64,000 bases of DNA from Thiocystis violacea (GTDB lineage: Bacteria; Pseudomonadota; Gammaproteobacteria; Chromatiales; Chromatiaceae): positions 124,001-188,000 of the forward strand of contig NZ_NRRG01000011.1 of NCBI RefSeq assembly GCF_016583575.1, read 5' to 3'. Of the stretch, positions 1-8,130 are shown in pieces. How positions within the stretch are numbered: the first letter of the stretch is position 1; each line of letters starts with the position of its first letter. The translations under genes and the position numbers were made by a program. The notes beneath the pieces are model-generated. The model searched no databases. It saw only the letters and a program-made list of their open reading frames with translations, and had not been told where the DNA came from.

Positions 1-143
1 ACACTGACGAGCGCGGTCACGTCCTCGGCCAGCCGGTCCACCCGCTCGATCGTCCTCCAGGCGAAGAACACCATCAGCAGACCGATGAGACCGAGCGGAA
101 TCATCAGCTTGTAGCGGAAGGAAAGATTCTGAAACCATCTCAT
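1..143 (-). CDS. Methyl-accepting chemotaxis-type receptor, N-terminus only (runs off left edge)
   Basis: Only the first 47 codons are in the window. The start ATG at 143 is preceded by an AAGGAG ribosome-binding site. The product begins with a short basic N-terminus, then a hydrophobic stretch (about residues 12-30) that would be a signal anchor, then a polar region starting TIERVDRL. This is the usual beginning of a transmembrane chemoreceptor or a similar membrane sensor. It lies 59 bp downstream of the periplasmic Cache/PDC gene on the same strand, so the two are probably co-transcribed and may work together. The signalling domain lies outside the window, so the chemoreceptor call is an inference; a membrane kinase or cyclase is possible. 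Confidence 0.45.
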   Translation of the reverse strand, partial: MRWFQNLSFRYKLMIPLGLIGLLMVFFAWRTIERVDRLAEDVTALVS

Positions 144-202
144 GAGCTCGGCTCCTTGACGAAGAGCGCCGTGCCCGCGCGGCGCGGGCGCTTGGCGAGA
201 TC

Positions 203-775
203 CTATGGCTGTGCCTGCCCCAGCCGATCGAGATCGATCCCGATCGTCAGGGCACCGATCGCCTGGCCCTCGTCCATCACCGGCACCGAGATCTGCACCA
301 GATAGGCTTGGGCGCTGGAGTCGAACTTGATTTCACCCATGTCGACGCCACCCTGGCCGGCGTTGAATGACCGCGTGAATTTGTCCTCGTCGCCCTGCCA
401 GTAGTCCGAGGTCTTGTTGGTCATGGCGACATTGGCGCCCTGGCCGTCCATGAGGAAAAGCTCGATGAAATACGGCTGGGTCTGCTCCAGCCGTCGCAGC
501 TCCCTGGCCGGCGGATTGTCCTGCATGGCCGCCATAAGCGGCGTGATACCGCTGGCGGCCATCCAGTCCGCATCCAGCCGCTTGATCTCATCGAGCGAGC
601 GCCCCAGGGCGTTCTGCTCGCGCACGGCCTGGATCAGGACCGGATTGGTTCCCCACTGCTGAAAGGTTGGCACCAGGGCCTTCACGGCGTCTGGAAGTTC
701 CTCGGCGATCGCCGGGGGCATCGCCAGGACACCTGTCGTTAGCGCAACCGCAAGCGTCAGTCTCTGGAGCGACAT
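203..775 (-). CDS. Secreted PDC/Cache sensor-domain protein
   Basis: The start ATG at 775 follows an AAAGGAG site and gives 190 residues; a longer open frame upstream has no signal peptide. Residues 1-23 are a typical Sec signal peptide ending AIA before EELPDAV. The mature part resembles a single periplasmic Cache (PDC-like) sensor: a helical N-terminal part, a central MDGQGANVAMTNKTSDYWQG segment typical of the Cache beta-sheet, and a C-terminal VPVMDEGQAIGALTIGIDL strand pair. It lacks transmembrane or output domains, so it should act as a soluble ligand-binding partner. The next gene on the strand begins as a membrane sensor, which fits a binding-protein/receptor pair. The ligand is unknown. 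Confidence 0.75.
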   Translation of the reverse strand: MSLQRLTLAVALTTGVLAMPPAIAEELPDAVKALVPTFQQWGTNPVLIQAVREQNALGRSLDEIKRLDADWMAASGITPLMAAMQDNPPARELRRLEQTQPYFIELFLMDGQGANVAMTNKTSDYWQGDEDKFTRSFNAGQGGVDMGEIKFDSSAQAYLVQISVPVMDEGQAIGALTIGIDLDRLGQAQP

Positions 776-1217
776 CGGCGCTCTCCTTTGGTGATGAGGT
801 TTGAGTGGAGCCGCGTGGCCGCATGCGCGCAACGCATCAGCCACTCTTATTGGGCCGCCGACTCCAGGAATCGAGCGCATGGAGCGGCATGCCCCGCTCG
901 GCCATGAGCCAAAGAATAGATGATGACCCGGTGTCGGGCGTCGGATCTGCGAACAGTGTCTAAAGTCTGACGAACCGAGCCGCTTCGAGACTGGCACCGG
1001 GATCGGCCGCGCGGTTAAGGTGGTGACCTCGATGCCCCTTGGATCCGCCGTGGAAATTGAACGGGTCGCTCGTCGGCGCGCCGATGATTCCCATCAATCA
1101 AATGCGCCAAGCCTCCCGATGGTATTCAGTTCCTAGGGATTTTCTGATATGAAAGTAGGTAATGCTACGCATTGATCTCGGAATCGCTGTTTCCGGTTCC
1201 GTGCCCGACCATGACAG
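776..1217. other. Divergent intergenic region
   Basis: A 442-bp gap between the minus-strand sensor gene and the plus-strand hybrid kinase. Promoters for both directions must lie here, but I see no convincing -35/-10 pair, hairpin or repeat. Open frames crossing it are extensions of the two flanking genes and carry no recognisable motifs. Confidence 0.5.
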
Positions 1218-4200
1218 ATGGATCCATGGACGACACCCATGTCAGATGAAGTTGGCGCCGCTCGCCGCCGACGGTCTTCGCCGCATGACGCCGCGCGAAA
1301 TGTGTTCTCATGGCCACCGATATGCCGACTCGCCGAGGGTCCACGCCAAGCGTTGGCCCGTCTCGGAGACCCCCTGCGGCTCGCGCTGCTCACCTCGATC
1401 GTCCTCATCCTCATCTTCTGCGGTTACGGCATCGCCACGGCCCTGATCGGCGAGCACAACCGGGAGAGCCTGCGGCTGGAGGCCGTCGCCGAGATGCAAG
1501 CCCACCAGATCGCCGACTGGCTGCGGGAACGCCAGGGCGACGCCGATCTCGTCCGCACCAGCCCCACACTCCCGGAGGAATATCGGCGCTGGCGCACGGG
1601 TGCCGACCCGGAGGCGGCCGCCAGTATGCAGGCGCGACTCACCCGGCTGCTCATGCCGGGGGGCTTCGAGGCGGTCAGGCTCTACGACGCCGACGGGCCG
1701 TTGGTCTGGACCAGCCTGGAGCCAACTCCGGACACCCGGCCCGAGCTGGCGACGGGTCTGCGCGAGGCGGAGCGCGCACGCCAGTCGCGGCGGGTCGGCC
1801 CCTACCTGGACGCCGGGCAACGGCCCCATCTGGACTACGTGGTTCCACTCGCCGCGAACGCGGAGCCACTGGCCTTCGTGGTTCTGCACGCCGACCCCGA
1901 GGGCTGGCTGTATCCCACCCTTCGGACCTGGCCCAATCTCACTAAAAGCGGGGAGAGCTTCCTCTTCCGTCGTGACGGCGATCAGGTGCGCTACCTTAGT
2001 CCGCTGCGCTTCCATGCCGACGCGGCACTCAAGCTGCGCCTGCCCGTGGCGGGCGGCCGCCTGCTGGCGGCGCGGCTCCTGCGCGGCGAGATCTCCGGGG
2101 ACGAGGTTCTGCAAGGGATCGACTACCGTGGCGAGCCCGTGCTCGGGGTGGCGCACTCGATCGCCGGCACTGACTGGTTCCTGGCCACCAAGCTGGATCT
2201 GGCGGAGATCCGGGCCAACGCCGGGCTGGAGATCACCGTCATCGGTCTGGCCGGGCTGCTCGCCCTCCTGATCGCCATCGCCGGGACGCGGATGGTGCGG
2301 CACAGCCAGCAGCTCGCTCTGGCGACCGCCACCCAGGAAGCCCAGGCCGAGCGACTGGCGACGCTCGGACGCCTGCGGGAGACCGAGCAGCGCTTCCTCT
2401 CCACCTTCGAGCAGGCCGCCGTGGGCATCGCCCAGGTCGCCCCGGATGGCCGCTGGCTGCGGGTCAACCAGCGGTTGTGCGAGATCGTCGGATACGACGA
2501 GGCGGAGCTGCTGAACCGGACCTTCCAGGACATCACGCACCCGGACGATCTGAACCGCGACCTGGATCAGGTGCGCCAGATGCTGTCCGGGGAGATCGAT
2601 ACCTACAGCCTGGAAAAACGCTACCTGCGCAAGGATGGCGACGACGTCTGGATCAATCTCACTGTTTCGCTGGTGCGCAAGGACAGCGGGGAGCCCGATT
2701 ACTTCATCTCCGTGGTGGAGGACATCCAGGCGCGCAAGCTGGCGGAGTCGCGGCTCGCGCTCTGGAACAATGCCTTCGAGAAGGCCGAGCTGAATCTGGC
2801 GATCGGAGACGCGGTCCATCAACGGCTGCTGGCCGTCAATCCGGCCTTCGCGGCGCGGCGCGGCTATCGCCCGGAGGAGATGGTGGACATGCCCGTCGCC
2901 GCCCTCTTCCCACCTGACCGCCTGGAGGAGGTTCTCGCCCAGGCGCGGGAGGCGGACGCCAGGGGGCATCACCTCTTCGAGACCGAGCACCAGTGCAAGA
3001 ACGGCGAGCGTTTTCCCGTGCTGCTGGACATCACCGTCACGCATTCCGACGACGGCCGGCAGGCGACGCGCATCGTCCATGCCCTGGACATCAGCGCCCG
3101 CCTCGCGGCGGTGGCCGCCCGGCGCGAGAGTGAGGAACGGCTGCGCGAGGCGCAGCGGATCGCCGGTCTGGGTCACTGGGAGTGGGATCTTCGCGCGGAT
3201 CGCCATCGCTGGTCGGAGGATATCTACCAGATCTACGGGCGCGATCCCGGTCTGCCTCCCGCCCAATATCCGGAGGTCGCGCGGTATTTCACCCCGGAGA
3301 GCTGGGCCGGTCTGACGCGGGCGGTGGAGCAGGCGCTCGCCGAGGGCACCGCCTATCAGTACGACGCCGAAGTGGTGCGCCCGGACGGGAGCCATCGCTG
3401 GATCACGGCGCGCGGCGAGGCCGTGCGCGACACGGCGGGCCAGCCGATCCTGTTGCGCGGCACGGTACAGGACATCAGCGCGCGCAAGGAGGCGGAGCAG
3501 GCGCTGCGCGAGAGCGAGGAGCGGCTGCGTCTCTTCATCGAGCATGCGCCCGCCGCGCTGGCCATGTTCGACCGCGAGATGCGTTATCTGGCCGTGAGTC
3601 ACCGCTGGCTGGAAGACTACAGCCTGCTGGATGTCGACCTGCTGGGCCGCTCCCACTACGCGGTCTTCCCCGAGATCGGCGAGTCCCTGAAAGCCGTGCA
3701 TCGGCGTGGCCTGGCCGGCGAGGTGATCCGCGCCGACGAGGACCGCTTCGAGCGCGCCGACGGCCGGGTGCATTGGGTGCGCTGGGAGATGCACCCCTGG
3801 TATCAGACCGATGGCGTGGCGGGCGGCATCCTCATCTTCACCGAGGACATCACCGCCCGGAAGCTAGCCGAGCTGGATCTGCGCGAGAGTCAGCGACGCT
3901 TCCAGGACATCGTCGATGCCTCGGCCGACTGGGTGTGGGAGGTAGACGCTCAAGGGCGCTTCACCTATACCTCCGAGAGCGTCCATGACGTGCTCGGCTA
4001 CAGCGCCGAGGAAATCCTGGGCAAGACGCCCTTCGATCTGATGCCCGCCGAGGAGGCGGCACGGGTGGCGGACGAGTTTGCTGGTATCAGCGCCCGGCGC
4101 GTGCCTTTCCGCGACTTGGAGAATCTCAATCGGCACAAGGACGGCCGCTTGCTCTATATCCACTCCAGCGGCATGCCTATCCTCGATGCGGCAGGCGAGC

Positions 4201-7049
4201 TGCTCGGCTACCGGGGCCTGGACCGCGATGTGACGGAGAAGCGCCAGGCCGAGCTGGCGCTGCTGGAGAGCCAGGAACTGCTCCGAACCCTGTTTAGCAG
4301 CCTCCCCGATCTGGTCTGGCTCAAGGATCCGAATGGCGTCTACCTGGCCTGCAACCCCCGCTTCGAGCGGCTCTTCGGGGCCGCCGAGACGGAGATCGTC
4401 GGCAAGACCGATTACGACTTCGTCGACCGGGAGCTGGCGGATTTCTTTCGCGCCAACGATCTGGCCGCGATTGCCGCCGCTGGTCCGAGCTGCAACGAGG
4501 AGGAGGTCATCTTCGCGAGCGATGGGCATCGGGAGCTGGTGCAGTCCATCAAGACACCCATCTACGACGCGGGCGGGCAGGTGATCGGCGTGCTGGGGAT
4601 CGCGCGCGACATCACCCATCTCAAACGCAATGAGGAAGAGCTGGAGCGCCACCGTCATCATCTGGAAGAGCTGGTGACGGCGCGCACCGCCGAGCTGATG
4701 CAGGCGCGCGCCGAGGCCGAGCGTCTGGCCCAGGCCAAGGGCGAGTTCCTGGCCAATATGAGTCATGAGATCCGCACCCCGATGAACGCGGTGCTGGGTC
4801 TCGCCTACCTGCTGGAGCGTCAGGATCTGCCGGCGGAGGCGCGCGAACTGGCCCACAAGATCCGTCAGTCCGGTCGCGGTCTGCTCGCGATCATCAACGA
4901 CATCCTGGACTTCTCCAAGATCGAGTCCGGCCGCGTCGAGATCGAACGGGTTCCCTTCCAGCTCGGCGAGGTGCTCGACGCCCTGGCCACCGTCATGACC
5001 ACGACCGCCGCCGACAAGGCCATCGAGCTAGTCATCCAGCCGCCCGACTGCCTGGACCGCACCCTGCTGGGCGATCCGCTGCGGCTCGGTCAAGTCTTGA
5101 CCAATCTCACCAGCAATGCCATCAAGTTCACCCCGGCGGGTATGGTCGAGGTGCGGATCGACAGGCTGGATCGGAACCCGTCGCGGATCGCGCTGCGCTT
5201 CTCGGTGCGTGATACCGGCATCGGCATCGATCCCCAGGCTCGGGCCCGACTTTTCCAGCCCTTCACCCAGGCGGATGCCTCCACGACGCGCCGTTTCGGC
5301 GGCTCGGGCCTGGGGCTGGTGATCTCGCGCCGCCTGGTGGAGCTGATGGGCGGGCGCATGGGATTGGAGAGTGTCGTCGGCGAGGGCAGTACCTTCTGGC
5401 TGGAGCTGACCTTCGATCTGGCGGAGCCGAACCCGACGGCCCGGCTGCGGGGCGCCCCGATGCGGGTGCTGATCGCCGATGACAACCCCATCGTCCGGGG
5501 GGCGGCGGCCATCACGGTCGAGGCGCTCGGATGGTCGGCCACGCAGGCGGAGTCGGGCGACCAAGCCTTGCGAAAAGTCCTGCAAGAGCCGGGGCTTCAG
5601 GGTCCAGGCGCGGTCGTGCTGCTGGATTGGCGGATGCCGGGACTCGACGGTCTCGCCACCGCCAGGGCCATTCGCGACGCCCTGTCGGCCGACTCCGTGC
5701 CCCTGCTCTTTCTTTTCACCGCCCACCCGATCGAGGCGGTGCGAACCTTGTCGGGCGTCGAGGCAGTGAATGGGGTGCTGGCCAAGCCACTGACGCCCTC
5801 AATGCTCTATGACGCCGTGCTGGCGGAGCTTGCACGCCGGCTGGGGACGTCCTCGGTCGTCGTGTCCCCCGCGACCGCCGAGCGTCGTTTGAACGGTATC
5901 CGGATGCTCGTGGTCGACGATAGCGACATCAACCGCGACGTGGCGCGCCGCATCTTCGCCGGCGAAGGGGCCGAGGTGCATCTGGCGGGCGACGGACGCG
6001 AGGCGGTGGATTGGCTCGTCGCCCACCCGGACGCCGTGGACATCGTGCTCATGGACGTGCACATGCCGGTCATGGATGGCCATGAAGCCACCCGGTTGAT
6101 CCGCCAGACGCCGGAGATCGCCCGGCTACCCGTCGTCGCCCTGACCGCCGACGCCCTTCAGGATCGGGAGGCCGTCGCGCTGGACGCGGGCATGAGCGCC
6201 TTTCTGTCCAAGCCCTTCGAGGTGCCGGAGGCGGTCGCCTTGATCCGATGTCTGACGGGTCATGCGCCGGGCGCCCCCGAGAAGAGTCAGCTCACCCCGA
6301 CCGACGGCGATCCCGGAGCGAGGGGGGCGGCGTCGGGCGAGGGCGACGATCGCGCCTCGATGGGGGCCGATGCGCTCACCCCATCGCGCACCTCTCCTGA
6401 CGAGCACACCAAGTTGGACGAGCGACGCCCCGATGAGGCCCCGGACCCCGCATTCCCCGGTATCGCGCTCGACCAGGGCTTGGCGCTCTGGTCGGATGCC
6501 GCCATCTATCGCCAGTATCTGCGCCGTTTCGCCCACGCCTATGCCGACAGCGCTGGCGTCATCGCCACCGCCGAGCCCAACTCGGCGCGCCAACTGGCGC
6601 ACAAGCTCAGGGGCACGGCGGGCAACCTCGGTCTGACCGAGGTCGCCGCCCGCGCGGGGGTGCTGGAGGGACATCTGGGGCAAGGCGCGACGACCGAGGC
6701 CGGCGCCCTGGTGGCCGCGTTGCGGGAGGCGCTCGACACCGCGCTGGACTCCATCGCCCGCTACGCGCCCGAGGAGCCCAGGCCCCTGTCCGCGACACCA
6801 GAATCCGCCCCGAGCATCCGCACCGAGCCGGTGCGCGCCCAGTTGGCGCTCCTGCTTCGGCAGGTGCTGGCGGCCTGCGAGCGGTTCGATCCCATGGCCG
6901 CCGGGCCGGCCATGGAAGCGCTGAGCAAGCATCTGCCCGCCGCGTATCTGGCACCCTTGCGGCTGGCGATCGAGGACTTCGACACACCAGCCGGCGCGGC
7001 CTTGGCGCGCGCACTCGCTAGCGAGCTGGACATTTCACTGGAGGATTGA
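1218..7049 (+). CDS. Giant hybrid histidine kinase: sensor, six PAS, HisKA, HATPase, two REC, Hpt
   Basis: 1943 residues. A hydrophobic segment near 56-75 and another near 335-355 flank an extracytoplasmic Cache-like sensor. Six PAS blocks follow, starting near residues 388, 513, 638, 765, 890 and 1018. The dimerisation domain carries the phospho-acceptor in ANMSHEIRTPMN (His1183). The HATPase has the DTGIGI and GSGLGL boxes. Two receiver domains follow, with phospho-acceptor Asp1470 in LLDWRMP and Asp1613 in LMDVHMP, then an Hpt domain with His1795 in AHKLRGTAGNLG. All phosphorelay residues are intact, so a full His-Asp-His-Asp relay is possible within one protein, ending on the coupled HD-GYP regulator downstream. 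The start is uncertain: ATG at 1218 and 1239 both lack a clear ribosome-binding site. The stimulus is unknown. Confidence 0.9.
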   Translation: MDPWTTPMSDEVGAARRRRSSPHDAARNVFSWPPICRLAEGPRQALARLGDPLRLALLTSIVLILIFCGYGIATALIGEHNRESLRLEAVAEMQAHQIADWLRERQGDADLVRTSPTLPEEYRRWRTGADPEAAASMQARLTRLLMPGGFEAVRLYDADGPLVWTSLEPTPDTRPELATGLREAERARQSRRVGPYLDAGQRPHLDYVVPLAANAEPLAFVVLHADPEGWLYPTLRTWPNLTKSGESFLFRRDGDQVRYLSPLRFHADAALKLRLPVAGGRLLAARLLRGEISGDEVLQGIDYRGEPVLGVAHSIAGTDWFLATKLDLAEIRANAGLEITVIGLAGLLALLIAIAGTRMVRHSQQLALATATQEAQAERLATLGRLRETEQRFLSTFEQAAVGIAQVAPDGRWLRVNQRLCEIVGYDEAELLNRTFQDITHPDDLNRDLDQVRQMLSGEIDTYSLEKRYLRKDGDDVWINLTVSLVRKDSGEPDYFISVVEDIQARKLAESRLALWNNAFEKAELNLAIGDAVHQRLLAVNPAFAARRGYRPEEMVDMPVAALFPPDRLEEVLAQAREADARGHHLFETEHQCKNGERFPVLLDITVTHSDDGRQATRIVHALDISARLAAVAARRESEERLREAQRIAGLGHWEWDLRADRHRWSEDIYQIYGRDPGLPPAQYPEVARYFTPESWAGLTRAVEQALAEGTAYQYDAEVVRPDGSHRWITARGEAVRDTAGQPILLRGTVQDISARKEAEQALRESEERLRLFIEHAPAALAMFDREMRYLAVSHRWLEDYSLLDVDLLGRSHYAVFPEIGESLKAVHRRGLAGEVIRADEDRFERADGRVHWVRWEMHPWYQTDGVAGGILIFTEDITARKLAELDLRESQRRFQDIVDASADWVWEVDAQGRFTYTSESVHDVLGYSAEEILGKTPFDLMPAEEAARVADEFAGISARRVPFRDLENLNRHKDGRLLYIHSSGMPILDAAGELLGYRGLDRDVTEKRQAELALLESQELLRTLFSSLPDLVWLKDPNGVYLACNPRFERLFGAAETEIVGKTDYDFVDRELADFFRANDLAAIAAAGPSCNEEEVIFASDGHRELVQSIKTPIYDAGGQVIGVLGIARDITHLKRNEEELERHRHHLEELVTARTAELMQARAEAERLAQAKGEFLANMSHEIRTPMNAVLGLAYLLERQDLPAEARELAHKIRQSGRGLLAIINDILDFSKIESGRVEIERVPFQLGEVLDALATVMTTTAADKAIELVIQPPDCLDRTLLGDPLRLGQVLTNLTSNAIKFTPAGMVEVRIDRLDRNPSRIALRFSVRDTGIGIDPQARARLFQPFTQADASTTRRFGGSGLGLVISRRLVELMGGRMGLESVVGEGSTFWLELTFDLAEPNPTARLRGAPMRVLIADDNPIVRGAAAITVEALGWSATQAESGDQALRKVLQEPGLQGPGAVVLLDWRMPGLDGLATARAIRDALSADSVPLLFLFTAHPIEAVRTLSGVEAVNGVLAKPLTPSMLYDAVLAELARRLGTSSVVVSPATAERRLNGIRMLVVDDSDINRDVARRIFAGEGAEVHLAGDGREAVDWLVAHPDAVDIVLMDVHMPVMDGHEATRLIRQTPEIARLPVVALTADALQDREAVALDAGMSAFLSKPFEVPEAVALIRCLTGHAPGAPEKSQLTPTDGDPGARGAASGEGDDRASMGADALTPSRTSPDEHTKLDERRPDEAPDPAFPGIALDQGLALWSDAAIYRQYLRRFAHAYADSAGVIATAEPNSARQLAHKLRGTAGNLGLTEVAARAGVLEGHLGQGATTEAGALVAALREALDTALDSIARYAPEEPRPLSATPESAPSIRTEPVRAQLALLLRQVLAACERFDPMAAGPAMEALSKHLPAAYLAPLRLAIEDFDTPAGAALARALASELDISLED

Positions 7050-7051
7050 CC

Positions 7052-8038
7052 ATGCCCTTAGGATCCCTGCTCATCGTAGACGACGAACCGCCGAATCTGG
7101 CCGCCATGCGCCAGATCCTCGCCGAGGATTACCAACTCATATTCGCCCGCAGTGGTGGCGAGGCGATCGCCGCTGCGGCCAAGTGCTCACCGGCGCTGAT
7201 CCTGCTCGATATCCAGATGCCGGACATGGACGGCTACGCGGTCTGCCGCGCCCTCAAGGCGGATCCGGCGACCGAGGCCATCCCCGTAATCTTTGTCACC
7301 GGGCTGTCCGAGGCTGGCGCCGAGGCCGCCGGCTTCGCCGCCGGGGCGGTGGACTACATCGTCAAGCCGCTATCCGCGCCCATCGTGCGTGCGCGCGTCG
7401 CCACTCATCTCTCCCTGGTGCGGACCTCCCGGCTTGAGCAGAGCTACCAGGACGCGCTCGCCATGCTCGGCATGGCGGGCCACTACAACGACACCGATAC
7501 CGGCGTGCACATCTGGCGCATGGGCGCCTACGCCCGCGAGCTGGCTAGCGCGCTGGGCTGGACATCTTCCGCCTGTGACGAGCTGGAGCGGGCCGCGCCC
7601 ATGCACGACACCGGCAAGATCGGCATCCCCGGCGAGATCCTGCGCAAGCCGGGCAAGTTGGACGAGCGCGAGTGGGAGGTGATGAAGCGGCATACCCGGA
7701 TCGGGCACGAGATACTCGCCAGGAGTAATGCGCCCATCTTCAGACTGGCCGCCGAGATCGCCCTGCGCCATCACGAGAAATGGGACGGCGGCGGCTACCC
7801 GGACGCACTGGCGGGCGAGGCCATCCCCGAGTGCGCCCGCATCGTCGCGGTGGCGGATGTCTTCGACGCACTCACCATGAAGCGACCGTACAAGGATGCC
7901 TGGCCGATCGAGCGGGCGATCGCGACCATGCGCGAGAGCAGCGGCAGCCACTTCGAGCCGCGTCTGATCGAATGCTTCGTCGACATCCGAGCACGCATCC
8001 TGGAAGTCAAGGCGGAATGGGATGGACGCGAGGCGTAG
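7052..8038 (+). CDS. Response regulator with HD-GYP c-di-GMP phosphodiesterase output
   Basis: The ATG at 7052 sits 7 bases after a GGAGG that lies inside the last codons of the kinase gene, so translation is probably coupled. It is 328 residues. An N-terminal receiver has phospho-acceptor Asp53 (LLDIQMP) and the conserved VKPL. The HD-GYP domain spans about 145-320, with the metal-binding HD pair at His185-Asp186 (MHDTGKIG), the double His in LRHHEKWDGG and the GYP triad at 248-250. HD-GYP proteins hydrolyse c-di-GMP; all expected catalytic residues are visible. The position implies that the six-PAS kinase phosphorylates this protein and so controls c-di-GMP breakdown; that link is an inference. 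Confidence 0.92.
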   Translation: MPLGSLLIVDDEPPNLAAMRQILAEDYQLIFARSGGEAIAAAAKCSPALILLDIQMPDMDGYAVCRALKADPATEAIPVIFVTGLSEAGAEAAGFAAGAVDYIVKPLSAPIVRARVATHLSLVRTSRLEQSYQDALAMLGMAGHYNDTDTGVHIWRMGAYARELASALGWTSSACDELERAAPMHDTGKIGIPGEILRKPGKLDEREWEVMKRHTRIGHEILARSNAPIFRLAAEIALRHHEKWDGGGYPDALAGEAIPECARIVAVADVFDALTMKRPYKDAWPIERAIATMRESSGSHFEPRLIECFVDIRARILEVKAEWDGREA

Positions 8039-8130
8039 CGATCCGGCGGCGAGCCGCGCCCCGGCCCACCCTCTTCTCCGGCCCTTCTCCCTCGGGGGAA
8101 GGGGAGAGAGCCTCTTTTCTGGAAATCACC

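Noticed and set aside
1308..3794. 828-residue minus-strand open frame opposite the six-PAS kinase
   Set aside because: It lies opposite clear PAS domains, has no motif, and is the expected result of high GC content in an antisense frame.
8066..8113. GC-rich imperfect inverted repeat between the HD-GYP gene and the TPR regulator
   Set aside because: The arms match poorly and no T-run follows; could be a worn repeat or a terminator, but support is too weak.
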